A stretch of DNA of 64,000 nucleotides from Saliniramus fredricksonii (GCF_900094735.1 NZ_FMBM01000002.1:930001-994000); one strand, 5' to 3'. Shown: positions 45,421 through 55,021, counted from the stretch's first letter. Notes: generated by a model from the letters alone, not told the origin. Made by a program: numbers and translations.

Positions 45421-47076
45421 CTATCCCCGCCCGAATATCCGCTCAATCGCGCGCTCAACCGTGTCATCCGTCGCCCTGCGCCAGCGGGCGGCGAGGTGTT
45501 GGTCGGGGCGGATCAGCCAGGTGGCGCCGGGGCTGGCGTCGAAGCGGCGGGTGAAGCTGCCGTCGGCATCAATCAGATCGCGTCCGATCACCAGCGTGCG
45601 GGCCTGCGCATGCCGGGGTACGGAGGCGCCGTCGCCGGGCATGTGGAGGAGGGTGCAGGCGCCGTCCAGCGCCTCCAGCAGCCAGCAGATCGTGCCATCC
45701 GGCGTGCGCATCGGCGCATCCGGGGCCGGCGCGCCCAGGGCTGCGCTGCCGCCCCAACTCTGTGCATCGGGCGTCGAGAGGGGGCTGTCGCGATAGGTTG
45801 TCGGCATCGACAAGCGGCCGGAATTCACCATGCGCCGGGCGAAACCGGCCTTCGCGGCGAGAGCCAGCGCGGCATCGCGAAAGCGCATTTCCTGCGCCGT
45901 ACGCGGGGCGATGAAATCGGTCGAGCGAGTGGAATGGCCGATATTCTCGTCGGCGGCGGCGATGCGCTCGGTGTCGTAGCTCGCGAGCAGCCGCGCATCC
46001 GCATCGCCCCGGATCACGGCGGCGAGCTTCCAGGCGAGATTTTCCGCGTCCTGGATGCCGGAATTCGCCCCGCGCGCGCCAAAGGGCGAGACCTGATGCG
46101 CCGCATCGCCAGCGAAGATAACCCGGTCATGCACGAAACGGGCGAGCCGGCGGCATTGGAACGTGTAGACGGAAACCCATTCGAGCGAGAAATCGCCATG
46201 GCCGAGCATCTGCCGGATGCGTGGAATGACCCGCTCCGGCTTCTGCTCTTCGGTGGCGTCGGCCTGCGCACCGAGGCCGAGATCGATGCGCCAGACATCA
46301 TCGGGCTGCTTGTGCAGCAGGGCCGAGCGGCCCTCGTGAAATGGCGGATCGAACCAGAACCAGCGCTCGGCGGGGAATTCCCCCTTCATCTTCACATCGG
46401 CGATCAGGAATCGCTCCTCGAACACTTCCCCCTCGAAGGCGAGTCCCATCAGATCGCGACAGGGCGAACGCGCGCCATCCGCCGCGACGACCCAATCCGC
46501 TTGCAGGTCATACGCGCCGTCCGGCGTCTCGATGGTGAGGGTGACACCGGCGCCGTCGGTTGCGCCTTCCTGCGCGATGCCGATGACGCGGTTGCGCCAG
46601 CGCAGATCAATGGCGGCGCCATCGCCATCCGCAAGGGTCTGCGCCCGCGTGACCAGGTGATGCTCCAGATAATATTGCTGCAGATTGACGAAGGCCGGCA
46701 TCTTGTGGCCGTTCTCGGGCAGCAGATCGAAATTGTAGACCTCGCCATCACCCTGGAAAACACGGCCCAGCTGCCAGGTGACGCCCTGGTCGCGGCAGGT
46801 CTCGCCGAGACCGAGACGATCGAGGATTTCGAGGGTGCGCTTGGCGTAGCAGATGCCACGCGAGCCCTCGCCGATGCGGTCGGCATCGTCGAGCAGCACC
46901 ACCGGCACGCCGCGCTGCGCCATGTCGATGGCGCAGGCGAGGCCGACCGGCCCGGCGCCGATCACCACGACGGGATGTTGCGCCGGTGCGCCGTCCTGAT
47001 CCGGCGAGCGCCGATAGCTGAACTGATAGAGGCTCTTGCGTTCTCCGCCCGTGGTCACGCCCTGCGCCGTCCCCAT
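45421..47076 (-). CDS. FAD-dependent aromatic monooxygenase (MhpA/PHBH-like)
   Basis: 551 residues. FAD motifs: VVVIGAGPVGLACAIDMAQR (GxGxxG, about 36-55), the DG motif WVVAADGARSPCR, and VIFAGDAAHQVSPFGARG with the GD motif. Overall length and order match single-component ring hydroxylases such as 3-(3-hydroxyphenyl)propionate hydroxylase; substrate unknown. With the neighbouring tctCBA carrier it may form a route for uptake and hydroxylation of an aromatic acid, but the two are separated by an A/T-rich gap and this is inference. Confidence 0.9.
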   Translation of the reverse strand: MGTAQGVTTGGERKSLYQFSYRRSPDQDGAPAQHPVVVIGAGPVGLACAIDMAQRGVPVVLLDDADRIGEGSRGICYAKRTLEILDRLGLGETCRDQGVTWQLGRVFQGDGEVYNFDLLPENGHKMPAFVNLQQYYLEHHLVTRAQTLADGDGAAIDLRWRNRVIGIAQEGATDGAGVTLTIETPDGAYDLQADWVVAADGARSPCRDLMGLAFEGEVFEERFLIADVKMKGEFPAERWFWFDPPFHEGRSALLHKQPDDVWRIDLGLGAQADATEEQKPERVIPRIRQMLGHGDFSLEWVSVYTFQCRRLARFVHDRVIFAGDAAHQVSPFGARGANSGIQDAENLAWKLAAVIRGDADARLLASYDTERIAAADENIGHSTRSTDFIAPRTAQEMRFRDAALALAAKAGFARRMVNSGRLSMPTTYRDSPLSTPDAQSWGGSAALGAPAPDAPMRTPDGTICWLLEALDGACTLLHMPGDGASVPRHAQARTLVIGRDLIDADGSFTRRFDASPGATWLIRPDQHLAARWRRATDDTVERAIERIFGRG

Positions 47077-47278
47077 CCCGCTCCCTCCGGATTTTTATGA
47101 AAGGATAGGCGGGGCCTGCGTTTTTGTCGATCCGGACTGGATAACGCCGCGCAGGCGCCTTAATCGCGTTGCACACGATCAATGCCCGCGCCACCATGCG
47201 AATCAGTATCGCCGTGAGTCAGGCGCGGGGGCGTCTTCCAGTGGATTGCAAGAGGCGATGACGGGTGCGGAGGCTGGT

Positions 47279-48145
47279 ATGACCGCGGATAATCAGATCC
47301 GGGCGCAGAGCCGGTCGGGTGGGGCAGGGCGCTCCTTTGCGCTGATTCTGGCCGCCATCGCGGCCATGGGATGGGGCTTCGCCTTCCATGCCGGGCTCGG
47401 CGGTATCGATCGGGAGACGTCTGCCCGTGAGCGGATCGCAGCGCTGGAAGCGGACAATGCGAGCCTCGAAGAACGCAATGTTGCGCTTTCCGACGCGCTT
47501 GCAACCATACGCGAGGCCGAAGGCGGGCTGCGTGGGATCGAGGCGCAGATCGATCAGGCGCGCGACAGGCTCGTGCGTGCTCTCGAAGACCGGCGCGATC
47601 TTGAAGACAGCCTCTCGGCCCTGCAGCGCGACATCGCCCAGCTGGGGCGCGAGGAGGGGGCCGCGACGCGGGTATCCGCCGCAGCAACTGGTCAGAACGC
47701 CTCGCCGGCTGCCGTGAATGCGGCGCTGGCGCGGCTCGACCGGATGATCGATCGTCGCAATGGAGAACTGCAGGCGATTCGTGCGGCACGAAGTGAAGCC
47801 GAAGCCCGTCTCACCGCCGCAAACGACGCGCTCGACGCCAAGCAGGCACAACTCGGGCGCGACGAGAGCGCTGCTGCGCAGGCGCGGGAAACACGCTCCC
47901 GGCTGATCGGTGATCTGGAGCAGTTCGAGGCGCTGATCGCCCGGCGCGAAAGCCAGTCCGCAGCGCTCGCCGAGGATATCGACCGGGCCGAGGCGCGGCT
48001 CGCGGCCTTGCAGAGCGAGCAGGCCCGTCTGCGCGAGACGACGTCAGACGCGTCCGATTCCGCTGCTTCGGCGCGTGCTCCCTCCGAGCCGGAACGCCTC
48101 CCCGACGGTACGCGGGTGATTCGCGTCAACCCGTTTGCGCGCTGA
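47279..48145 (+). CDS. Membrane-anchored coiled-coil protein of unknown function
   Basis: 288 residues from the ATG at 47279 (GGAGG at good spacing; an in-frame ATG at 47258 is possible). One membrane helix at about 20-40 (FALILAAIAAMGWGFAFHAG), then a heptad-rich coiled coil of about 220 residues with many Ala, Leu, Arg, Glu (RIAALEADNASLEERNVALS, ARLAALQSEQARLR), and a short tail ending TRVIRVNPFAR. It could be a periplasmic or cytoplasmic scaffold for the envelope. No family recognised. Confidence 0.7.
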   Translation: MTADNQIRAQSRSGGAGRSFALILAAIAAMGWGFAFHAGLGGIDRETSARERIAALEADNASLEERNVALSDALATIREAEGGLRGIEAQIDQARDRLVRALEDRRDLEDSLSALQRDIAQLGREEGAATRVSAAATGQNASPAAVNAALARLDRMIDRRNGELQAIRAARSEAEARLTAANDALDAKQAQLGRDESAAAQARETRSRLIGDLEQFEALIARRESQSAALAEDIDRAEARLAALQSEQARLRETTSDASDSAASARAPSEPERLPDGTRVIRVNPFAR

Positions 48146-48197
48146 ACCCGCAGGCTTTCCCGGATGCCGATCCGGGCATCCGGGTGTTTCATCGCTT

Positions 48198-48253
48198 GCG
48201 CACGGACACTTCTGCACGGACACTTGTGCACGGACACTTGCGCACGAACAACT
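48198..48253. repeat. 14-bp tandem repeat between convergent genes
   Basis: Four units of 14 bp (48198, 48212, 48226, 48240) with consensus KYGCACGGACACTT-like sequence; the first three differ by one or two bases, the fourth is decayed (GCGCACGAACAACT). Non-coding. Confidence 0.9.
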
Positions 48254-48315
48254 GCGCGTGACGCCCTGCCCCGATTTCCCGCATCTGTTTCAGTCGGCGT
48301 ATGGCGGGTGGTGCA

Positions 48316-48933
48316 TCATCGCCAGATCGGTGCGGTGCAGGGTTCCCCGTTGGGGCCTGCCACGACATTCGACGCGGGTGGGTTGTTGGCCCGATAATCG
48401 TCATAGACCAGGAGCATCGTTTCCTTGCCGATGTTCCAGCCGATACCGACACCCGGCCACCCCGCGATCGCGCCACCGATGATCGCGCCTATCAAACCGC
48501 CGATCAGTCCCCAGAGGCGCCGCCTGCGGCCCTCTGCATCGGGCGATTGGCTTTGCGCTTGCGCGTTCTGTTCCTGAACCCTGCGGACGAAATCCGATGA
48601 TGTGTCCAGTTTCTCGAATTCCCCGAGCAATGCCTGCGCCTGATCGCCGTCCTCGCGGATATAGGCATCACCAATGCGCTTGAAGAGTTCGGCTTCCCTG
48701 TCGGTGACCATGCGGCTCTTGACGAGGCAGTCGCAAAGTTCTGAAAATTTTGGTGCGAAGCTCTTCTGTGTCAGGCTGAAGACCTGAATCACCGAATGCG
48801 CGACCAGTTCGCGGGATTTTTTGTCGCGGATTTCATCCGCGTATTGGTTCAGATGCTTTTCATCCAGAAATTTCTTGCTGAGCGTATCGTAGATTGCACC
48901 ATGATATTCGAGGGTTTCGGGGCGTGCCGACAT
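48316..48933 (-). CDS. Glycine-zipper membrane protein of unknown function
   Basis: About 205 residues from the ATG at 48933; ATGs slightly upstream (48939, 48975) are also possible. The N-terminal 130 residues are helical and charged (DTLSKKFLDEKHLNQYADEI and on), then a glycine zipper LWGLIGGLIGAIIGGAIAGW spans the membrane, and a short tail contains ETMLLVYDDYRANN. Such zippers are found in OmpA-like lipoproteins, colicin-type and effector proteins; here no signal peptide is present. Function unknown. Confidence 0.65.
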   Translation of the reverse strand: MSARPETLEYHGAIYDTLSKKFLDEKHLNQYADEIRDKKSRELVAHSVIQVFSLTQKSFAPKFSELCDCLVKSRMVTDREAELFKRIGDAYIREDGDQAQALLGEFEKLDTSSDFVRRVQEQNAQAQSQSPDAEGRRRRLWGLIGGLIGAIIGGAIAGWPGVGIGWNIGKETMLLVYDDYRANNPPASNVVAGPNGEPCTAPIWR

Positions 48934-49180
48934 GGCCATGAACTCCTGATGAGGAATGCCGATGGTAACCCGCATGGAAAAACCGTGTCCTCCCGGAGGA
49001 AGCTGCAAGCTTGGCCATTAAAGGTTGTGCAAACTTACGGGCGTCCGCGAATCTGTCAAGCTGCCGGCTGAAACCGGTTGCGCTGTCAGCGAGGGGAGGG
49101 CGGCGGCTCGCCGTGTCTGTGCGCATGAACGCCGCCCGCATCGTGCGCGGCGGTCTCCCGTCTTCGGATCGGAGGCTTTC

Positions 49181-49657
49181 TCAGAACGGGCGTGGCGGCG
49201 GTAGCGGAATCTGGTCCGGCGCTGGTCGGTCCGGGGAATCGGAGGTCTCGTCGGCCGGAGCGTCAGCCAGGGATGTCTGGCGGCACCCCGTCAGCCAGAT
49301 GTCGTAGACCGGGTGATCGATGGCGCTGAGCCCCGGGCTCTCGGCGAAGACCCAGCCGTCGAAAAGCGAAACGACTTCCCCGTCGAGGGCGACATCCTCC
49401 ACCTCGATGAAGGCGGTGGTGTTGGGGCTCTCGGTCGGCGGGCGGGTATGGCAGGCGCGCGGCGTGAGCAGGAGCGAGCCGAACTGGATGGTCTCGTCGA
49501 TCTCGACCTCGAAGGCGATGATCCGCGCGGTGATCTTGTCGAGACCGTTGAAGACGGCGATCGGATTCTCGATATGGCTCTGCGCGGAGGCGGGTGCGGC
49601 GCCGAACAGCACGGCGGCGCCGAGGGTGAGGGCGACCGGCAGGCGCAGGAGGGCCAT
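49181..49657 (-). CDS. DUF2155 secreted protein
   Basis: 158 residues from the ATG at 49657, placed six bases after GGAG. Signal peptide MALLRLPVALTLGAAVLFGA ending ASA. The mature domain matches DUF2155: AVFNGLDKITARIIAFEVEI, IQFGSLLLTPRACHTRPP, then ESPNTTAFIEVED and VFDGW-like LFDGWVFAESPGLSAIDHPV. A Cys in RACHTRP and one in LTGCRQ could pair. The family is alphaproteobacterial and usually lies beside the NDUFA12 gene, as here. Role unknown. Confidence 0.88.
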   Translation of the reverse strand: MALLRLPVALTLGAAVLFGAAPASAQSHIENPIAVFNGLDKITARIIAFEVEIDETIQFGSLLLTPRACHTRPPTESPNTTAFIEVEDVALDGEVVSLFDGWVFAESPGLSAIDHPVYDIWLTGCRQTSLADAPADETSDSPDRPAPDQIPLPPPRPF

Positions 49658-49695
49658 CGACATCTCCGGAAATCCGCGTGCGTGAGCGGGCGCGC

Positions 49696-50112
49696 TCAAT
49701 CGCCCGGCGACCATGCGGCGTAATCGCCCGTGGCTTTCGGACGCTCTTCCGGCGTGAGGATCGAGCCCTGCGGGCGATAGGCCTGCGCAGTGCCGGTATG
49801 GTTCTCGGCGCCGAGCTTCTGCCATTCGCGCGGGGCATAATCCTCTTGAGAGGGCGCGGTGGCATAGGTATGGGCCAGCCAGCCGCGCCAGCCCGGCGGC
49901 ACGCGCGACAGCTCGGCCAGCCCGTTATAGATCACCCAGCGCCGCTCATAGCCGAGCGCAGGATCCCTGGCGCCACCCTTCGTGCGATAATAGCGGTTGC
50001 CGAACTCGTCTTCGCCGATGAGCTCGCCATGGCGCCAGGTGTGGAAACGGGTGTTCAGCGTCTGGCCGTTCCACCAGGTGAAGAACTGGGTGAAGAACTC
50101 TTTCAAGGTCAT
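49696..50112 (-). CDS. NADH:ubiquinone oxidoreductase accessory subunit NDUFA12 (B17.2)
   Basis: 138 residues from the ATG at 50112, after AAAAGGCGA. Signatures: TWWNGQTLNTRFHTWRHGEL, VGEDEFGNRYY-like IGEDEFGNRYYRTKGG, RRWVIYNGLAELSRVPPGWR, and HTYATAPSQEDYAPREWQKL. It is a supernumerary subunit of alphaproteobacterial and mitochondrial complex I, bound to the peripheral arm. It is encoded away from the nuo operon, next to the DUF2155 gene, which is the normal arrangement in this class. Confidence 0.94.
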   Translation of the reverse strand: MTLKEFFTQFFTWWNGQTLNTRFHTWRHGELIGEDEFGNRYYRTKGGARDPALGYERRWVIYNGLAELSRVPPGWRGWLAHTYATAPSQEDYAPREWQKLGAENHTGTAQAYRPQGSILTPEERPKATGDYAAWSPGD

Positions 50113-50761
50113 CGCGGATCGTCGCCTTTTTTCAACAGGCACCTTATGGCGCTGCAAACGCCACAAGTCCAGTGCCGAGCGCCTCAACTGCCCGGTTTTG
50201 CGATTCGTTTGCGGCGAATCGATGATCGGTGCGGGCGAAAGGAGGGCGACGGCGGTTCATGCAGCGCGCGCCGGCACTCCCCTCTCCCGCCGTGGAGAGG
50301 GGTTGGGGGTGAGGGGCCTATCAGGATAAGGCGCGGCGCAGATGAAGCGCGCGGACGTCATTGAGGGTGGAGAGTAATCGTCACCGCCCATTACCGCAAA
50401 CCCCTCCGCGAGAGAGAGGGAAGATTACGCTGCATGGCTCGATATTGCCGGATACCGTTCCGGGCAGGGAAGGTGCGCCCTTCATGCAGCGCAACGTCCT
50501 GCCTTCTTCCGGTTTCCCGATATCGTCACCTTGATCGGGTGGCGGGCGAATCTCCGGGCGAATCTTTCGGCGATTCTCTCGACCATGCGTGAGCCTCTGC
50601 GCGGCCTGCCGGGTGCCCTCGCCGACCCCTGCGCATCCACATCTATTGCGCCTGCGCAGCATGGTGAAGGAAGTTTTATCCCAGTCTGACGAATGCGATT
50701 CATGTCGGGATTCGAAGGGGTTAAGCTAGGGTTTTTCCCTTATCCACAATCCGCAGGATCT
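50113..50761. other. Non-coding region with REP-like palindromes upstream of nrdJ
   Basis: No gene with coding character. It holds at least two GC-rich hairpins related to one after nrdJ (50277-50302 and the AACCCCTCCGCGAGAGAGAG segment at about 50397-50425) and copies of ATGCAGCGC (50259, 50482). Probably repeat-derived spacer. Confidence 0.5.
50279..50302. repeat. REP-like palindrome (copy 1)
   Basis: CCCCTCTCC (50279-50287) pairs with GGAGAGGGG (50294-50302), preceded by ATGCAGCGCGCG and followed by TTGGGGGTGAGGGG. Same core and same flank as the palindrome after nrdJ. Confidence 0.75.
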
Positions 50762-50777
50762 CCACAAGATATAGCGT
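50762..50777. promoter_or_regulatory. Candidate NrdR box 1 upstream of nrdJ
   Basis: CCACAAGATATAGCGT matches the NrdR consensus ACACWATATATWGTGT at 13 of 16 positions. NrdR is the general repressor of ribonucleotide reductase genes. Confidence 0.6.
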
Positions 50778-50792
50778 CGGCAAAAGAACCGA

Positions 50793-50808
50793 GCACTAGT
50801 TCTTGACG
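50793..50808. promoter_or_regulatory. Candidate NrdR box 2, overlapping a -35-like element
   Basis: GCACTAGTTCTTGACG matches the consensus at about 9 of 16 positions, weak alone, but it starts exactly 31 bp after box 1, the known spacing of tandem NrdR boxes. It overlaps TTGACG (50803-50808), a good -35 hexamer; a weak -10 (CATAGC) lies about 16 bp further. Confidence 0.5.
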
Positions 50809-50829
50809 TATGGGGCGGGTCGGGCATAG

Positions 50830-51139
50830 CTTCCGGACATGCCGTACGGGATGCGGCGGCGGGGCCTCCGGGCCCGGTCGGAGTGGGTTTGCGGAAGGGT
50901 TTTCGAGGGCGTGTCGGTTGCGCAACACCAGCGGTGTGCGAACACGCGACGGCACGCGCATGAGATCGTTTTCGGAGCCGGCATCGCAGGGCATTCGGGG
51001 CAGAACAAGGGTGGCGCCAAAGCCACCCATCAGCGTCAAGACAGAGTAGATTGCGACAAGAGCCGCAACATGCGGCCGGCGAAGCTTTCCCTGATCCGAG
51101 GCCGATCGGGGTGTTTCGCCAGACAAAGGGACTACACAG
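50830..51139 (+). other. Long 5' leader of nrdJ
   Basis: If the promoter next to the NrdR boxes is right, the mRNA has an untranslated leader of about 300 nt with several possible GC stems (for example GTGTCGGTTGCGCAACACC near 50918). The conserved B12-box of cobalamin riboswitches was looked for and not found. Confidence 0.4.
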
Positions 51140-54100
51140 ATGCGGATCGAGCGGCGCTACACCACCACCGGGCAATCGCCTTATGCGGACATTGCCTTCC
51201 GGTTCTCCACCAGTGAGATCCGTAATCCTGACGGCTCGACCGTCTTCAAGCTGGAGAACTTCGAGGTTCCCCAGAGCTGGAGCCAGGTCGCCTCGGACGT
51301 GCTGGCGCAGAAATATTTCCGCAAGGCGGGCGTGCCGGCGGCGCTGAAGAAGGTCGAGGAGAACGACGTTCCTTCCTTCCTGTGGCGCTCGGTGCCCGAC
51401 GAGAAGGCGCTTGCCAAGCTGCCGGAGGAGGAGCGCTACGGGCCGGAAACCTCCGCAAAGCAGGTCTTTGATCGCCTTGCCGGCTGCTGGACCTATTGGG
51501 GCTGGAAGGGCGGCTACTTCTCCAGCGAAGACGATGCCCAGGCCTTCTTCGACGAGCTGCGCTTCATGCTGGCCAACCAGATGGTCGCGCCGAATTCACC
51601 GCAATGGTTCAATACCGGCCTGCACTGGGCCTATGGCATTGACGGGCCGAGCCAGGGCCATTTCTACGTGGATTTCAAGACGGGCGAGCTGACCCGCTCG
51701 ACCTCGTCCTATGAGCACCCCCAGCCGCATGCCTGCTTCATCCAGGGCGTGCAGGACGATCTCGTCAACGAGGGCGGGATCATGGATCTGTGGGTGCGCG
51801 AGGCGCGCCTGTTCAAATACGGCTCCGGCACCGGCTCGAACTTCTCGATGCTGCGCGGCGAGGGCGAGAAGCTCGCCGGCGGTGGAAAGTCCTCGGGACT
51901 GATGTCCTTTCTCAAGATCGGTGACCGGGCCGCCGGCGCGATCAAGTCGGGTGGCACCACGCGCCGCGCGGCCAAGATGGTCGTGGTCGATGTCGATCAC
52001 CCGGATATCGAGACCTATATCGACTGGAAGGTGCGCGAGGAGCAGAAGGTCGCCGCCCTCGTCACCGGCTCCAAACTGTGCAACCGCCATCTCAAGGCGG
52101 TGATGAAGGCCTGCGTCAATTGCGAGGCGGCAGGCGATGCCTGCTACGATCCCGAGCGCAACCCGGCCCTCAAGCGCGAGATCAAGCGCGCCCGCAAGGC
52201 GCTCGTGCCGGATAACTATATCAAGCGCGTGATCCAGTTCGCGAAGCAGGGCTACAAGGATATCGAATTCGACATCTATGACACGGATTGGGATTCGGAG
52301 GCCTATCTCACGGTTTCCGGCCAGAATTCGAATAACTCCGTTTCGCTCAAGGACGACTTCCTGCGCGCCGTCGAGGCGGATGGCGAATGGAACCTGATCC
52401 GTCGCACCGATGGCAAGACGGCCCGCACCCTGAAGGCGCGGGATCTGTGGGAGAAGATCGGCCATGCCGCCTGGGCATCCGCCGATCCCGGCCTGCATTT
52501 CAACACGACCATGAATGACTGGCATACCTGCCCGGAATCGGGCCCGATCCGGGGCTCGAATCCGTGCTCGGAATACATGTTCCTCGACGACACGGCCTGC
52601 AATCTCGCCTCGGCGAACCTGCTGCAATTCTATGATCGCGAGACGAAGCAGTTCGATTTCGGAGGCTATGAGCATCTCTGCCGGCTCTGGACCGTGGTGC
52701 TCGAGATCTCCGTCACCATGGCGCAGTTCCCCTCCAAGGAGATCGCGGAGCTCTCCTACGCGTACCGCACGCTGGGTCTGGGCTATGCCAATATCGGCGG
52801 TCTGCTGATGACCATGGGGCTGCCTTACGATTCGGATGAGGGCCGCGCGCTCGGCGGCGCGCTCACCGCGATCATGACGGGTGTGGCCTATGCCACCTCC
52901 GCCGAGATGGCGGGCGAGCTCGGGCCGTTCCCCGGCTATGAGAAGAACGCGCAGCACATGCTGCGGGTGATGCGCAACCATCGTCGCGCCGCCCATGGCG
53001 AGGCGGACGGCTACGAGGCGCTCAATGTCAACCCCGTCCCCCTCGACCACGCCTCCTGCCCGGAGCCGATCCTGGTCGAGCGCGCCAAGCGCGCCTGGGA
53101 CGAGGCGCTCGCGCTCGGCGAGAAGCACGGCTACCGCAACGCCCAGGCCACCGTGATCGCGCCCACCGGCACGATCGGGCTGGTGATGGATTGCGACACC
53201 ACCGGCATCGAGCCCGATTTCGCGCTGGTGAAGTTCAAGAAGCTCGCCGGTGGCGGCTATTTCAAGATCATCAACCGCGCCGTGCCGGACGCCCTGCGGG
53301 CGCTGGGCTATCGCGAGCACGAGATCGCCGAGATCGAGGTCTATGCGCTGGGCCACGGTTCGATGGCGCAGGCGCCGGGCATCAACCCGCAGACCCTGAA
53401 GGCCAGGGGCTTCACCGACGAGATCATCGCCACCCTCGAAGGCGGCATGAAGGCGGCGTTCGACATCAAGTTCGTCTTCAACAAATGGTCGATCGGCGAG
53501 GATTTCCTCGTCAACACGCTGAACGTCCCGGCGGAAAAGCTCAACGATCCGTCCTTCGACCTGCTCGCGCATCTCGGCTTCACGAAGCAGGAGATCGACG
53601 CGGCCAATATCCACATCTGCGGCGCGATGACGCTGGAAGGCGCACCGCATCTCAAGGAAGAGCATTACCCGGTCTTCGATTGCGCCAATCCCTGCGGGCG
53701 CGTTGGCAAGCGCTATCTCTCGGTGGAGAGCCATATCCGCATGATGGCGGCGGCGCAGCCCTTCATCTCGGGGGCGATCTCCAAGACCATCAACATGCCC
53801 AACGATGCCACGGTCGAGGATTGCAAAAGCGCCTACATGCTCTCCTGGCGCCTCGCGCTGAAGGCCAACGCGCTTTACCGCGACGGCTCCAAGCTCTCGC
53901 AGCCGCTCAACGCCGCGTTGATCGAAGATGATGCGGATGAGGACGAGGATGCGGTCGATACGGTCGATCGTCTGCTCGAATCGGCCGCCCCCGCGCGCGC
54001 CGCGCAGGTGGCGGAGAAGATCGTCGAGCGTGTGGTGGAGCGTGTCGAGCGGGTGCGCGAGCGCGAGAAGATGCCTGATCGCCGCAAGGGCTACACGCAG

Positions 54101-54865
54101 AAGGCCGTGGTCGGCGGCCACAAGGTCTATCTGCGCACGGGCGAATACCAGGACGGGCGCATCGGCGAGATCTTCATCGACATGCACAAGGAGGGCGCGG
54201 CCTTCCGGGCGATGATGAACAACTTCGCCATCGCGATTTCACTCGGCCTGCAATACGGCGTGCCGCTCGAGGAATACGTAGAGGCCTTCACCTTCACGCG
54301 CTTCGAGCCGGCGGGCTTCGTCCAGGGCAACGAATCGATCAAGAACGCGACCTCGATCCTCGATTACGTCTTCCGCGAGCTGGCGATCTCCTATCTCGGC
54401 CGCTACGACCTCGCCCATGTCGACCCCTCCGATATCGGCCATGACGTGCTCGGCAAGGGCGACGACCAGTCCAAGCTCTCCGCCACGGCGGCGAAATACG
54501 TCTCCAAGGGCTTCACCCGCGGTCGGACGGACAAGCTGATGCTGGTCGATGGCGGCGCCTCCGGAGGCACTTCCGGCGCCACCGTCGTCACCGCCCTCTC
54601 GTCACAGGGCGCGACCGCGCTCAAGAGCGAGCCGGTGGTGGAGCAGGACATGGAGGCGGAAGAGGGCGCCGACCTCTCCGCGCTGGGCTTCTCGGCGCCA
54701 CGTGTGGACACCTCCGCCGGCATGACCAAGGCCGACAAACGCGCCGAGGCCCGCATGAAGGGCTACGAGGGCGAAGCCTGCCCCGAATGCGCCAACTTCA
54801 CGCTGGTGAGGAACGGCACGTGCATGAAGTGCGATACCTGTGGGTCGACGACGGGGTGTTCGTGA
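51140..54865 (+). CDS. nrdJ: Adenosylcobalamin-dependent (class II) ribonucleotide reductase
   Basis: 1241 residues, the long form typical of Rhizobiales. It reduces ribonucleotides to deoxyribonucleotides in the cytoplasm with a radical from coenzyme B12 and works with or without oxygen. Seen: N-terminal [19 protein letters not shown], the substrate-site stretch [47 protein letters not shown], and the radical loop [20 protein letters not shown]. The tail has a zinc-ribbon-like set CPEC, CMKCDTC and a final GCS with the redox Cys. The ATG follows AAAGGGA. Preceded by candidate NrdR boxes and ended by a strong terminator. Confidence 0.97.
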   Translation: MRIERRYTTTGQSPYADIAFRFSTSEIRNPDGSTVFKLENFEVPQSWSQVASDVLAQKYFRKAGVPAALKKVEENDVPSFLWRSVPDEKALAKLPEEERYGPETSAKQVFDRLAGCWTYWGWKGGYFSSEDDAQAFFDELRFMLANQMVAPNSPQWFNTGLHWAYGIDGPSQGHFYVDFKTGELTRSTSSYEHPQPHACFIQGVQDDLVNEGGIMDLWVREARLFKYGSGTGSNFSMLRGEGEKLAGGGKSSGLMSFLKIGDRAAGAIKSGGTTRRAAKMVVVDVDHPDIETYIDWKVREEQKVAALVTGSKLCNRHLKAVMKACVNCEAAGDACYDPERNPALKREIKRARKALVPDNYIKRVIQFAKQGYKDIEFDIYDTDWDSEAYLTVSGQNSNNSVSLKDDFLRAVEADGEWNLIRRTDGKTARTLKARDLWEKIGHAAWASADPGLHFNTTMNDWHTCPESGPIRGSNPCSEYMFLDDTACNLASANLLQFYDRETKQFDFGGYEHLCRLWTVVLEISVTMAQFPSKEIAELSYAYRTLGLGYANIGGLLMTMGLPYDSDEGRALGGALTAIMTGVAYATSAEMAGELGPFPGYEKNAQHMLRVMRNHRRAAHGEADGYEALNVNPVPLDHASCPEPILVERAKRAWDEALALGEKHGYRNAQATVIAPTGTIGLVMDCDTTGIEPDFALVKFKKLAGGGYFKIINRAVPDALRALGYREHEIAEIEVYALGHGSMAQAPGINPQTLKARGFTDEIIATLEGGMKAAFDIKFVFNKWSIGEDFLVNTLNVPAEKLNDPSFDLLAHLGFTKQEIDAANIHICGAMTLEGAPHLKEEHYPVFDCANPCGRVGKRYLSVESHIRMMAAAQPFISGAISKTINMPNDATVEDCKSAYMLSWRLALKANALYRDGSKLSQPLNAALIEDDADEDEDAVDTVDRLLESAAPARAAQVAEKIVERVVERVERVREREKMPDRRKGYTQKAVVGGHKVYLRTGEYQDGRIGEIFIDMHKEGAAFRAMMNNFAIAISLGLQYGVPLEEYVEAFTFTRFEPAGFVQGNESIKNATSILDYVFRELAISYLGRYDLAHVDPSDIGHDVLGKGDDQSKLSATAAKYVSKGFTRGRTDKLMLVDGGASGGTSGATVVTALSSQGATALKSEPVVEQDMEAEEGADLSALGFSAPRVDTSAGMTKADKRAEARMKGYEGEACPECANFTLVRNGTCMKCDTCGSTTGCS

Positions 54866-54892
54866 GGGGCGTGACTTGTTGAAATGATAGAG

Positions 54893-54918
54893 CGCCCCGG
54901 GAAACCGGGGCGTTTTTT
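54893..54918 (+). terminator. Rho-independent terminator of nrdJ
   Basis: 8-bp GC stem (54893-54900 with 54905-54912, CGCCCCGG/CCGGGGCG), GAAA tetraloop and six T. Confidence 0.95.
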
Positions 54919-54950
54919 CTTTATATTGGAAGCGATCGATGCAGCGCGCT

Positions 54951-54977
54951 CTCCCCTCTCCACGAGGGAGAGGGGAG
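54951..54977. repeat. REP-like palindrome (copy 2)
   Basis: CTCCCCTCTCC (54951-54961) pairs with GGAGAGGGGAG (54967-54977). Preceded by GATGCAGCGCGCT, as at copy 1. Confidence 0.75.
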
Positions 54978-55021
54978 TTCTGGCGAGCGCTTCATGGAGC
55001 GCGAAGCTATGATCCGCAAGC

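Noticed and set aside
50740-51126. Minus-strand 128-codon frame with a hydrophobic segment (VAALVAIYSVLTLMGGFGA) upstream of nrdJ
   Set aside because: It crosses the candidate NrdR/promoter region and leader, has no ribosome-binding site seen and a disordered remainder. It could be a small membrane protein, but support is too thin.
50830-51139. Cobalamin riboswitch before nrdJ
   Set aside because: Expected from the B12-dependent enzyme, but the B12 box and the upstream conserved core were not found.
51596-54187. 863-codon open frame opposite nrdJ, and similar ones opposite carB, coxL and the Wzz-like gene
   Set aside because: All lie fully antisense to genes with clear family motifs; third-position GC bias explains the absence of stops.
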